Made by a program: the position numbers and the translations under genes. DNA of 64,000 bases from Chitinophagaceae bacterium (GTDB lineage Bacteria > Bacteroidota > Bacteroidia > Chitinophagales > Chitinophagaceae): positions 20,406 through 84,405 of the forward strand of contig JAEUVO010000027.1 of the NCBI GenBank assembly GCA_016786885.1, in the 5' to 3' direction. The notes beneath the pieces are model-generated. The model ran no database searches. It saw only the letters and a list, made by a program, of their open reading frames with translations, and had not been told where the DNA came from. How positions within the stretch are numbered: position 1 is the first letter of the stretch; every line of letters starts with the position of its first letter. Shown here piece after piece: positions 50,486 through 59,681 of this stretch.

Positions 50486-52715
50486 TTGTTTGTTGTGCAA
50501 ACAGCTCTGCGAGTTTTTTAAAACTTTCCCGGTTACCCTCAGAGCCGATAGAATTAATAATGTCTCTTTCTTCTCTTCGTGTAAGATGAAAATTCAATGC
50601 TGCTTTATTTTCCTGGTTACTTGCCGCATATTGAAAAACAAGTTTGTGAACGGGTATGCCATTATTTGTAGTAAAATAATCAAGCATATCATTCTGAAAA
50701 TATTCCATCATCTTAAACCAATTATGCTGCAATAGCAAAAATGGCTTGGTGGCATGGTCAGTTATATCGTCAGAAAGATAAGGACTCTCCCAACCGCCTC
50801 CTTGCCTGTCACGGATCTGTATCACCAGCACTCCGCTTGTATTTTCCTTGATCCAGTCATCAAAAGAAGACAGGAACCGCAGGGTGGTCTCTTGCCCATA
50901 ATTATCCCGAAGACCCGCATCCATCACATCAATAACAGGATCAGAGGGAAGCCATACATTAGGAAGTACGATCGGGAAAGTGGCATTCATCCGCAATGCT
51001 GATAACATCCTGATATTATACGGATCCTGCTTTTTAAAAAAAGAAACAAAATCAACAGCATCGGGGTCTGCTACAGGAATTTTTGAGGAGTCAATATTCC
51101 CCTGCATCATAAAACGTACCGGTTGGGTACAGATGATCATTTTGCGGCTATCTCTTGTTATCACCGAATTAAAAAACATCAGTGGTATGGTGGCTGATTT
51201 TTCTTCATTCACATAATCACCGAGCTGTTTATTAAGGAATCCCCTTGTGTTATCATTCAGTTTTTGTTCAAAAGAATAACCTCTGTCTTTTACATAGCGG
51301 TAAGGCCCCACGGTGAACTTTTGCGCCGGCGCTATCAGATCTCTTGCAAAAAAAGAGGTAAATAAGGGATTGAGTATATCACCTGCAATATCATTGATGT
51401 ATTGGCTGTTTTGTAATTGTATATTATCTCCCCGTAGTTTTCTTAAATACAGCTCCCTGAAATAGGCGGCTCCGATCATTCCTCCTGAAGCCCCGTTGAT
51501 CAGGAATGTTTTTTTCATGATCGTACCATTGGTGATACTGTCCAGGTGCTGTAAAACTCCCATTGTAAAAGTAGCGCTCCGGTGTCCGCCGCCGCTTGTA
51601 TTAATAAGTACCAGCAGTGGTTTATCACTAAGCTGATTCTTTTTCCATGCATTCAGCACGGAAATCATATTCTGTTTATCTGCTTCTACATTCTCTTTAC
51701 TGCACAAAGCCATCAATCCTTCTTTTGTATAAGATGGCCGTTCATTTTTATTCCAGTAATCAAGTCCATATGCTTTATTACGGGGATCTATCAGGTCAAG
51801 CTTATAAAATACATTCAGTAATAATACAAGACCTACCAGGTAAGGTATGCTCCAGCTTTGGAGGAAATAAGTAATAGCACCGGCTACTCCTATCAGTATG
51901 GAAAAGAAAATAGTGATACTGCCCGCTGCAGGCAACTGGAAAAAAGGATTGTCCAGGAAAAAGCCAATTAAGATCAGGAAAAGAAAAGCTGCAAAAACGG
52001 ATAATATAGCTGCCAGGTGATGCCCCCTGAATATTGCCTCCACAAACTCCTCCGTATAATGTGAAACATCTCTTGCCGGTTTTAACCTGAATGGCGTTTC
52101 CAGGTAAGAATTCACTTTTATTAACGGCTTATCGTAAAATACCTCTTTTATCTTCCCCAGGTGAGTGATATAATTTTTAGGTTCCGCGATAACCGGCATC
52201 ATTCGGTGAAGTATAGAGCGGTCGGCCCGAAAAAAATAGATAAGCGATGAAGCAAGGATAAAAATGAAGCCGCTTGTAAATCCGCCAAAGAAGAAAAGTA
52301 TCTCTGTCCGGGGCACCAGCTCTTTAAAATGCACAAAGTGATATGCTTTGAAGAAGTAAAAAACCAGAAAGGCGCCGGGGATGATCGAGTTATTGATACA
52401 GTATTTCAGGAAGGGATTAGTAGCGGCAGCCAAAAAACGAAAATGACGGCTGAACAGAATAAAAGAAGTGATATTCCAGCTCATAATAAACATCCCTATG
52501 GAGGCCCCCACGATCGCATAACTGATTGAATTTACATTACCCAAATATTCAGGTGCCAAGAACAGGGAGTCGGCACCAAAGGTTTTCATCAAAGTGCCGT
52601 TAACCGTACTAAAAAGGATAGCCCAGAACAATAACAGTACCTGGTATTTCCTGAAATGCAGGAATAATAGCTGAATGGCGAATGAATGATAGAACCCTTT
52701 TAGCCAGGCTTTCAT
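50460..52715 (-). CDS. Membrane-anchored patatin-like phospholipase
   Basis: The first 320 residues hold about eight hydrophobic spans arranged in two groups, followed by the patatin domain: oxyanion motif VLINTSGGGHRSATFTMG, the nucleophile elbow GASGG with Ser410, and the catalytic Asp599 in MDAGL. The domain order and the 751-residue length match a Bacteroidota class with a membrane-embedded N-terminus. Probably a lipid acyl hydrolase of the inner membrane. Its end overlaps the lipid kinase gene (convergent, 26 bases), and 73 bases separate its start from the heme A synthase gene. Confidence 0.85.
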   Translation of the reverse strand: MKAWLKGFYHSFAIQLLFLHFRKYQVLLLFWAILFSTVNGTLMKTFGADSLFLAPEYLGNVNSISYAIVGASIGMFIMSWNITSFILFSRHFRFLAAATNPFLKYCINNSIIPGAFLVFYFFKAYHFVHFKELVPRTEILFFFGGFTSGFIFILASSLIYFFRADRSILHRMMPVIAEPKNYITHLGKIKEVFYDKPLIKVNSYLETPFRLKPARDVSHYTEEFVEAIFRGHHLAAILSVFAAFLFLILIGFFLDNPFFQLPAAGSITIFFSILIGVAGAITYFLQSWSIPYLVGLVLLLNVFYKLDLIDPRNKAYGLDYWNKNERPSYTKEGLMALCSKENVEADKQNMISVLNAWKKNQLSDKPLLVLINTSGGGHRSATFTMGVLQHLDSITNGTIMKKTFLINGASGGMIGAAYFRELYLRKLRGDNIQLQNSQYINDIAGDILNPLFTSFFARDLIAPAQKFTVGPYRYVKDRGYSFEQKLNDNTRGFLNKQLGDYVNEEKSATIPLMFFNSVITRDSRKMIICTQPVRFMMQGNIDSSKIPVADPDAVDFVSFFKKQDPYNIRMLSALRMNATFPIVLPNVWLPSDPVIDVMDAGLRDNYGQETTLRFLSSFDDWIKENTSGVLVIQIRDRQGGGWESPYLSDDITDHATKPFLLLQHNWFKMMEYFQNDMLDYFTTNNGIPVHKLVFQYAASNQENKAALNFHLTRREERDIINSIGSEGNRESFKKLAELFAQQTTKEPEVVE

Positions 52716-52788
52716 GAAGGAGCTTAATAGTTACAACTAAAAATACTGATTATTAGCTGTAAGTCAAATAAGCAATCAAAGTGATATG

Positions 52789-53859
52789 TTAATTCACTGC
52801 TTTACTGCGGACGATATATAGTATCCAGGTAAGTGATAGCAATAACAACATGGCTACCAATTGATGTAACTGCGCCATCCATTCAAAAACACCCCATTGA
52901 TTAGGAATAATCTTCAAACTTGTTATTACTGAAAAAATACCAAGCAAGACCTGTAAGGTCATTAATAAAACAGGCCACCAGCGGGTTTTTCTAAAAAGTG
53001 AAGAGCCTTGTGTTTTATACAGCCTGATAGTAAGCCAGATAACCATTATCAGCAATATATAACCCAGGCCACGATGAATAAAATGAATGGTAATCTTATT
53101 ATCAATCAGGTTTAACAGCCCTTCCTCACTCTTCATCATATGGGGAGGGAAAATATAACCATTGACATCAGGCCAGGTAGGTGCCGCAGTAGCAGCTTTG
53201 TGTCCGGCCATAAAAGCGCCGTATACTAATTGTATACCCAGCACTATAATGATACTTATGGTAATTTTTCTAAGCGTTGCACTGATAACCATTTTATCTT
53301 TTGGTACCAGCAACTCCATAGCAAACCAGAAAGTATAGCATAATAAGCCAAGTGCAAAAACAAAATGCAGGGCCAGCTTTGCAGGTTTCACATAAACAGC
53401 ATCACCAGTCAGGCCACTGGCTACCATGATCCATCCAATTGCTCCCTGTAAAGCGCCTAACAGGAAAAGAATGATCATTGGCTTCACCATGGAAGGTTTG
53501 AAGCGGCGCTGAATTAAAAAGATAATAAAAGGAACGGCGAATACAACCCCGATCAGCCGGGCCCAGAAACGATGAAACCACTCCCAGAAGAAAATGAATT
53601 TGAAGTCTTTTAGTGTAAAATCAAAGTTGAGCAGGTTGAACTGCGGTGTTTGCCTGTATTTTTCAAATTCTGTCAGCCATTGCTGTTCATTCATCGGCGT
53701 TAATGTGCCTGTGACTACATTCCATTCTGTAATAGATAAACCCGAACCTGTCAGCCGGGTGATGCCTCCTAATAAGATCTGTACGATGATCATTCCCACA
53801 CCAACCAGCAGCCAGGCAGCTACCGGTTTGGAAGAACGTTGTAAAAGTTCATTTGTCAT
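52789..53859 (-). CDS. ctaA: Heme A synthase (COX15/CtaA family)
   Basis: This inner-membrane enzyme converts heme O to heme A for cytochrome oxidase. The start was set at 53859 (MTNELLQRS), giving 356 residues; a longer frame overlaps rnhB's upstream region. The heme-ligand histidines are in [35 protein letters not shown] and [10 protein letters not shown], with [13 protein letters not shown] conserved. About eight membrane spans are present. It implies an aa3- or related heme A-containing oxidase elsewhere. It lies head to head with rnhB (75 bases). Confidence 0.94.
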   Translation of the reverse strand: MTNELLQRSSKPVAAWLLVGVGMIIVQILLGGITRLTGSGLSITEWNVVTGTLTPMNEQQWLTEFEKYRQTPQFNLLNFDFTLKDFKFIFFWEWFHRFWARLIGVVFAVPFIIFLIQRRFKPSMVKPMIILFLLGALQGAIGWIMVASGLTGDAVYVKPAKLALHFVFALGLLCYTFWFAMELLVPKDKMVISATLRKITISIIIVLGIQLVYGAFMAGHKAATAAPTWPDVNGYIFPPHMMKSEEGLLNLIDNKITIHFIHRGLGYILLIMVIWLTIRLYKTQGSSLFRKTRWWPVLLMTLQVLLGIFSVITSLKIIPNQWGVFEWMAQLHQLVAMLLLLSLTWILYIVRSKAVN

Positions 53860-53934
53860 TGCGGGTGCAAAGTTAGCAGCGGAACTTTGCCAGAAACAAT
53901 TTTTGTTGAGCATTATTTAGCAAATTGCAACAAA

Positions 53935-54531
53935 ATGTTACTCCCATTTTACCAGGACAAACTAACCGAAGCCGGCTGCGATGAAGCCGGAAGGGGGTGT
54001 TATGCCGGGCCTGTATTTGCAGCAGCTGTTATTTTACCCAAAGATTTTCATCATCCCTTGCTGAACGATTCCAAACAATTATCTGAAAAACTCAGGGATG
54101 AACTGCGTCCTGTTATTGAAAAAGAAGCTGTCTCTTATGCTGTTGCCAGTATTGATAATGAGGAAATAGATCAGATTAATATTCTGAAAGCATCATTTAA
54201 AGCCATGCACCTGGCATTAGACAAATTAAGCAAACGTCCGCAGTTGCTGCTGATCGATGGTAACAGGTTTACAAAGTATAAAAGGACTCCACATCAGTGT
54301 TTCGTAAAAGGCGATGGCCGGTTTGCCTCTATTGCAGCAGCCAGTGTACTGGCCAAAACCTACCGGGATGAATGGATGCAGCAGCTACATAATGAGTTTC
54401 CACAGTACGGCTGGAATCAAAACAAAGGGTACGGCACCCTGATTCACCGGAAAGCAATCGAAGAATTTGGTCTTTGTAAATATCACCGGAAAAGCTTTCG
54501 TCTTATTCCTCAACAGGTTTCTATGTTTTAA
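53935..54531 (+). CDS. rnhB: Ribonuclease HII
   Basis: Cleaves RNA in RNA-DNA hybrids and removes ribonucleotides. The acidic metal residues are present: DEAGRG (first Asp, Glu), [11 protein letters not shown] and ASVLAK with the late Asp in YRDEWM. The start was set at 53935 ([10 protein letters not shown]); an in-frame upstream start adds 16 unconserved residues. The length of 198 residues is normal. It is transcribed alone, divergent from ctaA, with 75 bases between starts. Confidence 0.95.
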   Translation: MLLPFYQDKLTEAGCDEAGRGCYAGPVFAAAVILPKDFHHPLLNDSKQLSEKLRDELRPVIEKEAVSYAVASIDNEEIDQINILKASFKAMHLALDKLSKRPQLLLIDGNRFTKYKRTPHQCFVKGDGRFASIAAASVLAKTYRDEWMQQLHNEFPQYGWNQNKGYGTLIHRKAIEEFGLCKYHRKSFRLIPQQVSMF

Positions 54532-54606
54532 AACCCATAATACCTGAAGCGTTTATCCCAAAGTTATTTGTTTGTTTTTGGCGAAAAGATTGTTGTAAAT
54601 TAGAAA

Positions 54607-56493
54607 ATGCTAAAAAACAGTTTTCTTCTTTTAATAGCAATAACGCTTTTATGTACCAATGCCATGTCTCAAAATCCGGAAAAGGATTCATTAACTCTTT
54701 TGCTGACAAAAGCAAGGGAAGACACAAATAAAGTAAATCTTCTCCGGGAAATTGGCATTTCGGTTATTTATCAAAATCCGCCGGAAGCGATACCTTATTT
54801 TAAACAAGCCATACAGCTTGCAAAAAAATTAAAATTTACTCCGGGCCTGGAAAGAAGCTATGCAGCAACGTCTACTGCTTTCGCTTTTACCGCACAAATG
54901 GATTCTGCATTAGTATATATTGATACAGCTATACATTATGCCAGGGCAGTAGGTGATGTCAGCCGGCTGGCATTGGTTTATCTTAACAGGGCTGATGCCT
55001 ATCAAAATCTCCATAATTATACTGCTGCGTTAAAAAATTGTGATACTGCGTTAAAGTATGCCGAACAATCACAAAACAAAGACCGCTTAGCCAGGATTTA
55101 CGACATTATGAGTGACGTTTATAGAGCACAGCAACAATATCCGATGGCGTTGAATTATCTTGATAAAGCGCTGGCACTATACCGGCAAATGGAAAATCTG
55201 CAAATGTCTGCTCTTGCATATTTCAACAAAAGCAATATTTACCGTAAAACAAATAAAAAGGATTCCTCCATTCTGCTTCTTAAGGATGCAATCCGGATTG
55301 CTGACAGCATAAGAGATATCCAGAATCTTTCCGCCTATAACGGAGAACTTGCAGGTATCTATATTGAGCAAAAAAGGATAACAGAAGCAGTACCTCTTGC
55401 CTCCGTTGCATTACAATATGCTGAACAAACAGGAAACAGGCTGCAACAGGCAGTGATACATGATCTTTTTTACAATTTATACCTGGCGCAAAACGATATC
55501 CCCAAAGCAATTCAGTCAGGTCTTAAAGCCTATGCCATTATTAAAGAAGAAAAAGATATTCTCCGGGAGCCAGAAGTTACAGCCAACCTTGCCTATGCAT
55601 ATTATAAATTGGGTAATACCAAAGAGGCCTATCATTTCCTGAAGATCAGCAAAGACCTTAATGACAGTTTGGTAAAACAACAGTTCAATAATGAGACAGC
55701 AAAACTACAAACCACTTTCCAGGTGGCACAGAAGGACAAAGAGATCCAATTACTGAATAAAGACAAAGAACTGCAGCAGCAAAAAATAACACAGCAACGA
55801 TTATTGCTGATTGCTGCTGTAGTACTGGCTGTATTGGCTTTTTCGGGTATATTTCTTTTAATCAACCGTAACCGTTTACGACAACAGATGAAAGAACTGG
55901 AACTGCGCAATCAAATAGCTGCTGATCTGCATGATGAAGTGGGAAGCTCCCTAAGTAGTATCCATATGCTAAGTCAGATGGCTACTCAAAAACAGGAGAT
56001 GGATGAATCGCAAAGAAGTATTCTATCAAAAGTGAGCAGCAATGCAAAGGAAACAATGGAAAAGATGGGAGATATTGTCTGGATGATAAAGTCGGGTGAA
56101 AACGAGGGGACCGGCCTGAAACAACGGATGGAACGGTATGCCTATGAAACGGGCAGCAGCAAAAATATTGATATGCTGATACAGCTGGATGAGATAGAAA
56201 AAGTACATCTGTCGATGGAACAAAGAAAGAATATCTATCTTATTTTCAAAGAAGCAGTGAACAATGCGGTGAAATATTCCAGGGCGGAGAAAATAGAAAT
56301 AGCGGTGGCTACTGAAAACAAAGAATTAATGCTCCGGGTAAAGGATAATGGAAAAGGTTTTGAACCTTCAACAACCGGCAGGGGTAACGGGCTCGACAAT
56401 ATGCGAAACAGGGCAAAAGATTTAAATGGCAAGCTCAGTATTGACGCTGCCCCGGGCAAGGGTACTGTTATTCTTCTCTCAGTGCCTATATAA
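54607..56493 (+). CDS. TPR-domain sensor histidine kinase
   Basis: After a signal peptide (about 1-20) come repeated helix pairs (about 50-320), such as ALVYLNRADAYQNLHNYTAALKNCDTAL and YPMALNYLDKALALYRQM, typical of TPRs in the periplasm. A coiled stretch (about 365-395) leads to a transmembrane span (about 399-418), then the HisKA_3-type dimerisation segment with His442 in DLHDEVGSS, and an ATPase domain with EAVNNAVKYS, DNGKGFEPS and GNGLDNMRNR. This is a Bacteroidota NarL-type sensor. The response regulator follows 62 bases downstream. Confidence 0.9.
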   Translation: MLKNSFLLLIAITLLCTNAMSQNPEKDSLTLLLTKAREDTNKVNLLREIGISVIYQNPPEAIPYFKQAIQLAKKLKFTPGLERSYAATSTAFAFTAQMDSALVYIDTAIHYARAVGDVSRLALVYLNRADAYQNLHNYTAALKNCDTALKYAEQSQNKDRLARIYDIMSDVYRAQQQYPMALNYLDKALALYRQMENLQMSALAYFNKSNIYRKTNKKDSSILLLKDAIRIADSIRDIQNLSAYNGELAGIYIEQKRITEAVPLASVALQYAEQTGNRLQQAVIHDLFYNLYLAQNDIPKAIQSGLKAYAIIKEEKDILREPEVTANLAYAYYKLGNTKEAYHFLKISKDLNDSLVKQQFNNETAKLQTTFQVAQKDKEIQLLNKDKELQQQKITQQRLLLIAAVVLAVLAFSGIFLLINRNRLRQQMKELELRNQIAADLHDEVGSSLSSIHMLSQMATQKQEMDESQRSILSKVSSNAKETMEKMGDIVWMIKSGENEGTGLKQRMERYAYETGSSKNIDMLIQLDEIEKVHLSMEQRKNIYLIFKEAVNNAVKYSRAEKIEIAVATENKELMLRVKDNGKGFEPSTTGRGNGLDNMRNRAKDLNGKLSIDAAPGKGTVILLSVPI

Positions 56494-56555
56494 GTTTCAC
56501 CCGAATTCGCTATTTGCAGCAATTTTTTTTTAATCAACTTTGTAAAAAATAATCC

Positions 56556-57194
56556 TTGATAAGAGTAGCTGTTTTTGAAGACAATAAGCACCTTCGGGAA
56601 GTTTTTCAACTCTTGTTGAATAATACAGCCGGTTATACCTGTGCAGGTGCTTATCCTGATTGCAGCAATGTTATTAATGATATTACAACTTCTCCCTGTG
56701 ATGTGGTGCTGATGGATATTGAAATGCCCGGTATGAATGGTATAGAGGCTACCACACTGGTAAAAAAGAATTTTCCTGAATTACATATACTGATACAAAC
56801 TGTATTCTACGAGGATGAATACATTTTCAATGCTATCTGTGCCGGGGCATCTGGCTATATCCTCAAATCCACCACTCCCGCCGGTTACCTAGAAGCCATT
56901 AGTGAAGTAAAGGCCGGCGGATCGCCGATGACGCCGGGTATTGCCCGCAAAGTACTTGAGCTGTTTAAAACAAACCTGCAACCTTTAGCACCTGCAAAAG
57001 ATTATAACCTCACCAACCAGGAAAAAAAAGTATTGCAATTGCTGGTCACCGGAAAAAGCTATAAACTTATTGCCGCGGACCTGTTTGTCTCAATTGATAC
57101 CATAAAATCGCATGTCCGTAATATTTACAGCAAACTGCATGTGCACTCGGGCACCGAAGCTGTTTCTTTGGCCATCCGGGATAAGATAGTCTGA
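56556..57194 (+). CDS. LuxR/NarL-family response regulator
   Basis: The 212-residue protein starts at TTG 56556. The receiver domain shows IRVAVFEDN, the phospho-acceptor Asp54 in LMDIEMPGMNG, and Lys in YILKSTTPA; the LuxR HTH is at about 145-205 (NQEKKVLQLLVTGKSYKLIAADLFVSIDTIKSHVRNIY). It pairs with the TPR kinase upstream. Three secreted or surface genes follow from 57281; they may be targets, which is inference from location. Confidence 0.93.
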   Translation: MIRVAVFEDNKHLREVFQLLLNNTAGYTCAGAYPDCSNVINDITTSPCDVVLMDIEMPGMNGIEATTLVKKNFPELHILIQTVFYEDEYIFNAICAGASGYILKSTTPAGYLEAISEVKAGGSPMTPGIARKVLELFKTNLQPLAPAKDYNLTNQEKKVLQLLVTGKSYKLIAADLFVSIDTIKSHVRNIYSKLHVHSGTEAVSLAIRDKIV

Positions 57195-57280
57195 CTCTGC
57201 TCTAAATTTTCACCCTATTTCGCTATTGCCTTTCCTTCGCTGGTTTTTCATCTTTGAATTGAAAATAAAAACAATTCAAA

Positions 57281-58405
57281 ATGAAAAAGGTACTAATTAT
57301 TTTACTGGCTATTGCTAATTATTATATGGTAATTGCTCAAAGCGTAGGCATAGGCACTACCACACCTAACAGCAGTGCATTACTGGATATTACAAGTACT
57401 ACAAAAGGTTTGCTGATGCCAAGAATGACAACCGCACAACGTAATGCCATCGTTTCCCCGGCAGATGGATTGCTTATTTACAATACAACTACTGATGAAC
57501 TTAACCAACGGCAAAACGGTGCGTGGAAAACAGTGATTAACAGCGATTATTGGTTCAGGGGTGCCGGCACGATGTGGAATATCGGGGATAACATAGGTAT
57601 CAATACTGCAGGTCCTGCAGAGCGGTTAGATGTAAGCGGAAATATCCGTAGCAACAGCTCCATGATAATCGATAATACTTCAGCCATACTTCAATTACGA
57701 ACCAGCGGAGAAAATAAAGGGTTCATGCAATTGTCAGGCGATAATGTTCGCTTTGGCACCAATAGCGGAAATACAGCAGGCAACGTAATATTAAGGATGG
57801 ACGGAACAGACATGGTAAGTTTTCAAAAAACAGGAAGTGCCGGAGTTTTTATGCAGATGAATGTAAATGGCGTATCAACAGGGGTATTGCAAACCACCAG
57901 CACCGGTAATGTTTCCCTTACCGCTGTAAATGCCAATACACAGGTGCAGCTGGGTGGAGAAGTATTCATTAATAATACAACAAACACTACAGGTATCGGC
58001 ACTTCATCACCCACTGAAAGATTGCATGTAAATGGCAAACTTAAAGTGAGTGGCACAGATATGACGATTGAAGATGGCAGAGTAACCGGTACTGCTACCG
58101 GCCCTGCTTATAATCTTTTACCAGTATGTTATGGCCGGGTAAATGAAAATGGAACCAAGGCCGGAGGCACACAGAATTTTACGGTAACCCATGATGGAGA
58201 TGGAATTTATACAATTACATGTCCGGGAATAACTGCCTCTTCCCTCATCTTCGTTAACCCATTAGGAGGATCAGGTATCAGCCCAACGTGGTTTACAGCA
58301 CGAGGTGTCTATGCATCTGGAAATACAATGGAAGTTTATACATCTGAGTTCTTTAATGTAGACCGGACGCCTTCGGCTTTTCAATTTATAATCTATACTC
58401 CTTAA
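57281..58405 (+). CDS. Secreted fibre-like protein with GIGT repeats
   Basis: A signal peptide (about 1-19) is followed by QSVGIGTTTPNSSALLDITS, MPRMTTAQRNAI and repeated segments such as INTAGPAERLDVSGNI and GIGTSSPTERLHVNGKL, the pattern of Bacteroidota fibre or tail-fibre-like surface proteins with trimeric beta-helix stalks. The C-terminal 100 residues (FTVTHDGDGIYTITCPGITASSL) form a separate beta-rich domain. No T9SS sorting signal is visible. It lies 87 bases after the response regulator and 34 before the next gene. Confidence 0.78.
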   Translation: MKKVLIILLAIANYYMVIAQSVGIGTTTPNSSALLDITSTTKGLLMPRMTTAQRNAIVSPADGLLIYNTTTDELNQRQNGAWKTVINSDYWFRGAGTMWNIGDNIGINTAGPAERLDVSGNIRSNSSMIIDNTSAILQLRTSGENKGFMQLSGDNVRFGTNSGNTAGNVILRMDGTDMVSFQKTGSAGVFMQMNVNGVSTGVLQTTSTGNVSLTAVNANTQVQLGGEVFINNTTNTTGIGTSSPTERLHVNGKLKVSGTDMTIEDGRVTGTATGPAYNLLPVCYGRVNENGTKAGGTQNFTVTHDGDGIYTITCPGITASSLIFVNPLGGSGISPTWFTARGVYASGNTMEVYTSEFFNVDRTPSAFQFIIYTP

Positions 58406-58439
58406 TCATCAAATTCGATTAATCATAAAACTGTTTATC

Positions 58440-59582
58440 ATGAAAAAGAATTTCATTCTGCTGTCTGTAGCTTTTTTTCTTGTGTTTTCTAACCATGAAG
58501 CATTATCACAGAAAATACAAAAGAAAAAAATAACTTCTGAAGAACTAAAGGAATGGGATAATACAATTGTTGCTGAAAACCTCCTTTCAAAAACCTCAGC
58601 AGCAGAAAAAAGTAAAGCTAAAGAGGAGGCACAGGCTATTGCCGCCTATGTATTGAAAGCAATGCTGTACCGGATAGATCCGGCTACTTATCCTATTGAT
58701 GATAAGGCCGGTTCTATTGAAAAAATTGCTTTGGATGCCATTGATAAGTTCTCACCATCAACAATGAGTAAAGCTAAAGCAAGAACGCTGGTTATGTGGG
58801 GTGACCCTCATAAAAAAACAAAATTACTGGGGAAGTTTGCTACCCTGGATTTTAAAAAGAAAGTCATAGCACCTGACATAAAAAGAATCAGTAAAATAGA
58901 GTTCAGACCTGTTTTAAAAAATTTGAATGATGGCGCCTTTGTATATCCAGCGCAGTCAACTATTCAGCTGGGTGGAGCAAAAGGACCGTCGGCGAATTAT
59001 ATAAGTGATAATTTACCCGTCTTTAATAAGCTTGACCTAGTATTAAGAAAAGTGCATTGTGCCGATGAAACAAATCCCGAAGGTGGTGATGATGATATGG
59101 TTATTGGCGGATTGCTGATAGGCGCCAGCGGAAACACAAACTCCGCAAACTCATTTGCCAGCGGCCATTATGATGATGGAGATATTACCAACCACGGGGC
59201 ATACCCTTTTGGTACTTATAATCTTAATTCTACTTCCGGCTATCCCAAAGTATTTTATTGTATACTTCAATTAATAGAAGTAGATACAGATGAGGCAGAA
59301 GCCGCGGAAGCTTTAACGGATGTAATGAAACTTGTAGGCACTTTGGTGTCAACCGTTAATCCCGCAATAGGTGCATTGGTAGTAGCAGTAGCTGAAGCTG
59401 TACAGATATTTACCAGTTGGTTGATTGATGATGACCCATTTTATCCTTATGGTGTTACATTAAATCTTAATAGCCAGAATAAATTTGGAGCAGATGGCAG
59501 AAGCAGCAACTGGCATACAGGAAATATATCCGATCATGGGGGTACTTATCGGGTAGGTTTTTATTGGCAATTAAAAAACTAA
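58440..59582 (+). CDS. Secreted protein with acidic repeat motifs and a hydrophobic segment, possible pore-former
   Basis: After a signal peptide (about 1-23) comes a lysine-rich helical region, then a beta-rich part with ADETNPEGGDDDM, GHYDDGDITNHGAYPFG and, near the end, KFGADGRSSNWHTGNISDHGGTYRVGFYW. Between them lies a hydrophobic stretch (about 293-325, VGTLVSTVNPAIGALVVAVA). Acidic DETNPE-type and DDGD motifs with an internal hydrophobic segment resemble some secreted toxin- or pore-like families, but I do not recognise the family with certainty. It is flanked by two surface-protein genes on the same strand. Confidence 0.7.
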   Translation: MKKNFILLSVAFFLVFSNHEALSQKIQKKKITSEELKEWDNTIVAENLLSKTSAAEKSKAKEEAQAIAAYVLKAMLYRIDPATYPIDDKAGSIEKIALDAIDKFSPSTMSKAKARTLVMWGDPHKKTKLLGKFATLDFKKKVIAPDIKRISKIEFRPVLKNLNDGAFVYPAQSTIQLGGAKGPSANYISDNLPVFNKLDLVLRKVHCADETNPEGGDDDMVIGGLLIGASGNTNSANSFASGHYDDGDITNHGAYPFGTYNLNSTSGYPKVFYCILQLIEVDTDEAEAAEALTDVMKLVGTLVSTVNPAIGALVVAVAEAVQIFTSWLIDDDPFYPYGVTLNLNSQNKFGADGRSSNWHTGNISDHGGTYRVGFYWQLKN

Positions 59583-59681
59583 TAAGAGTAACCCTACTTT
59601 GATTTTTGAGGGGTAAGAATAGTAATCCGGAAACTTATGATTCTTTACCTAAGCCGTTTTCATGATACAAAAAATTAATTT

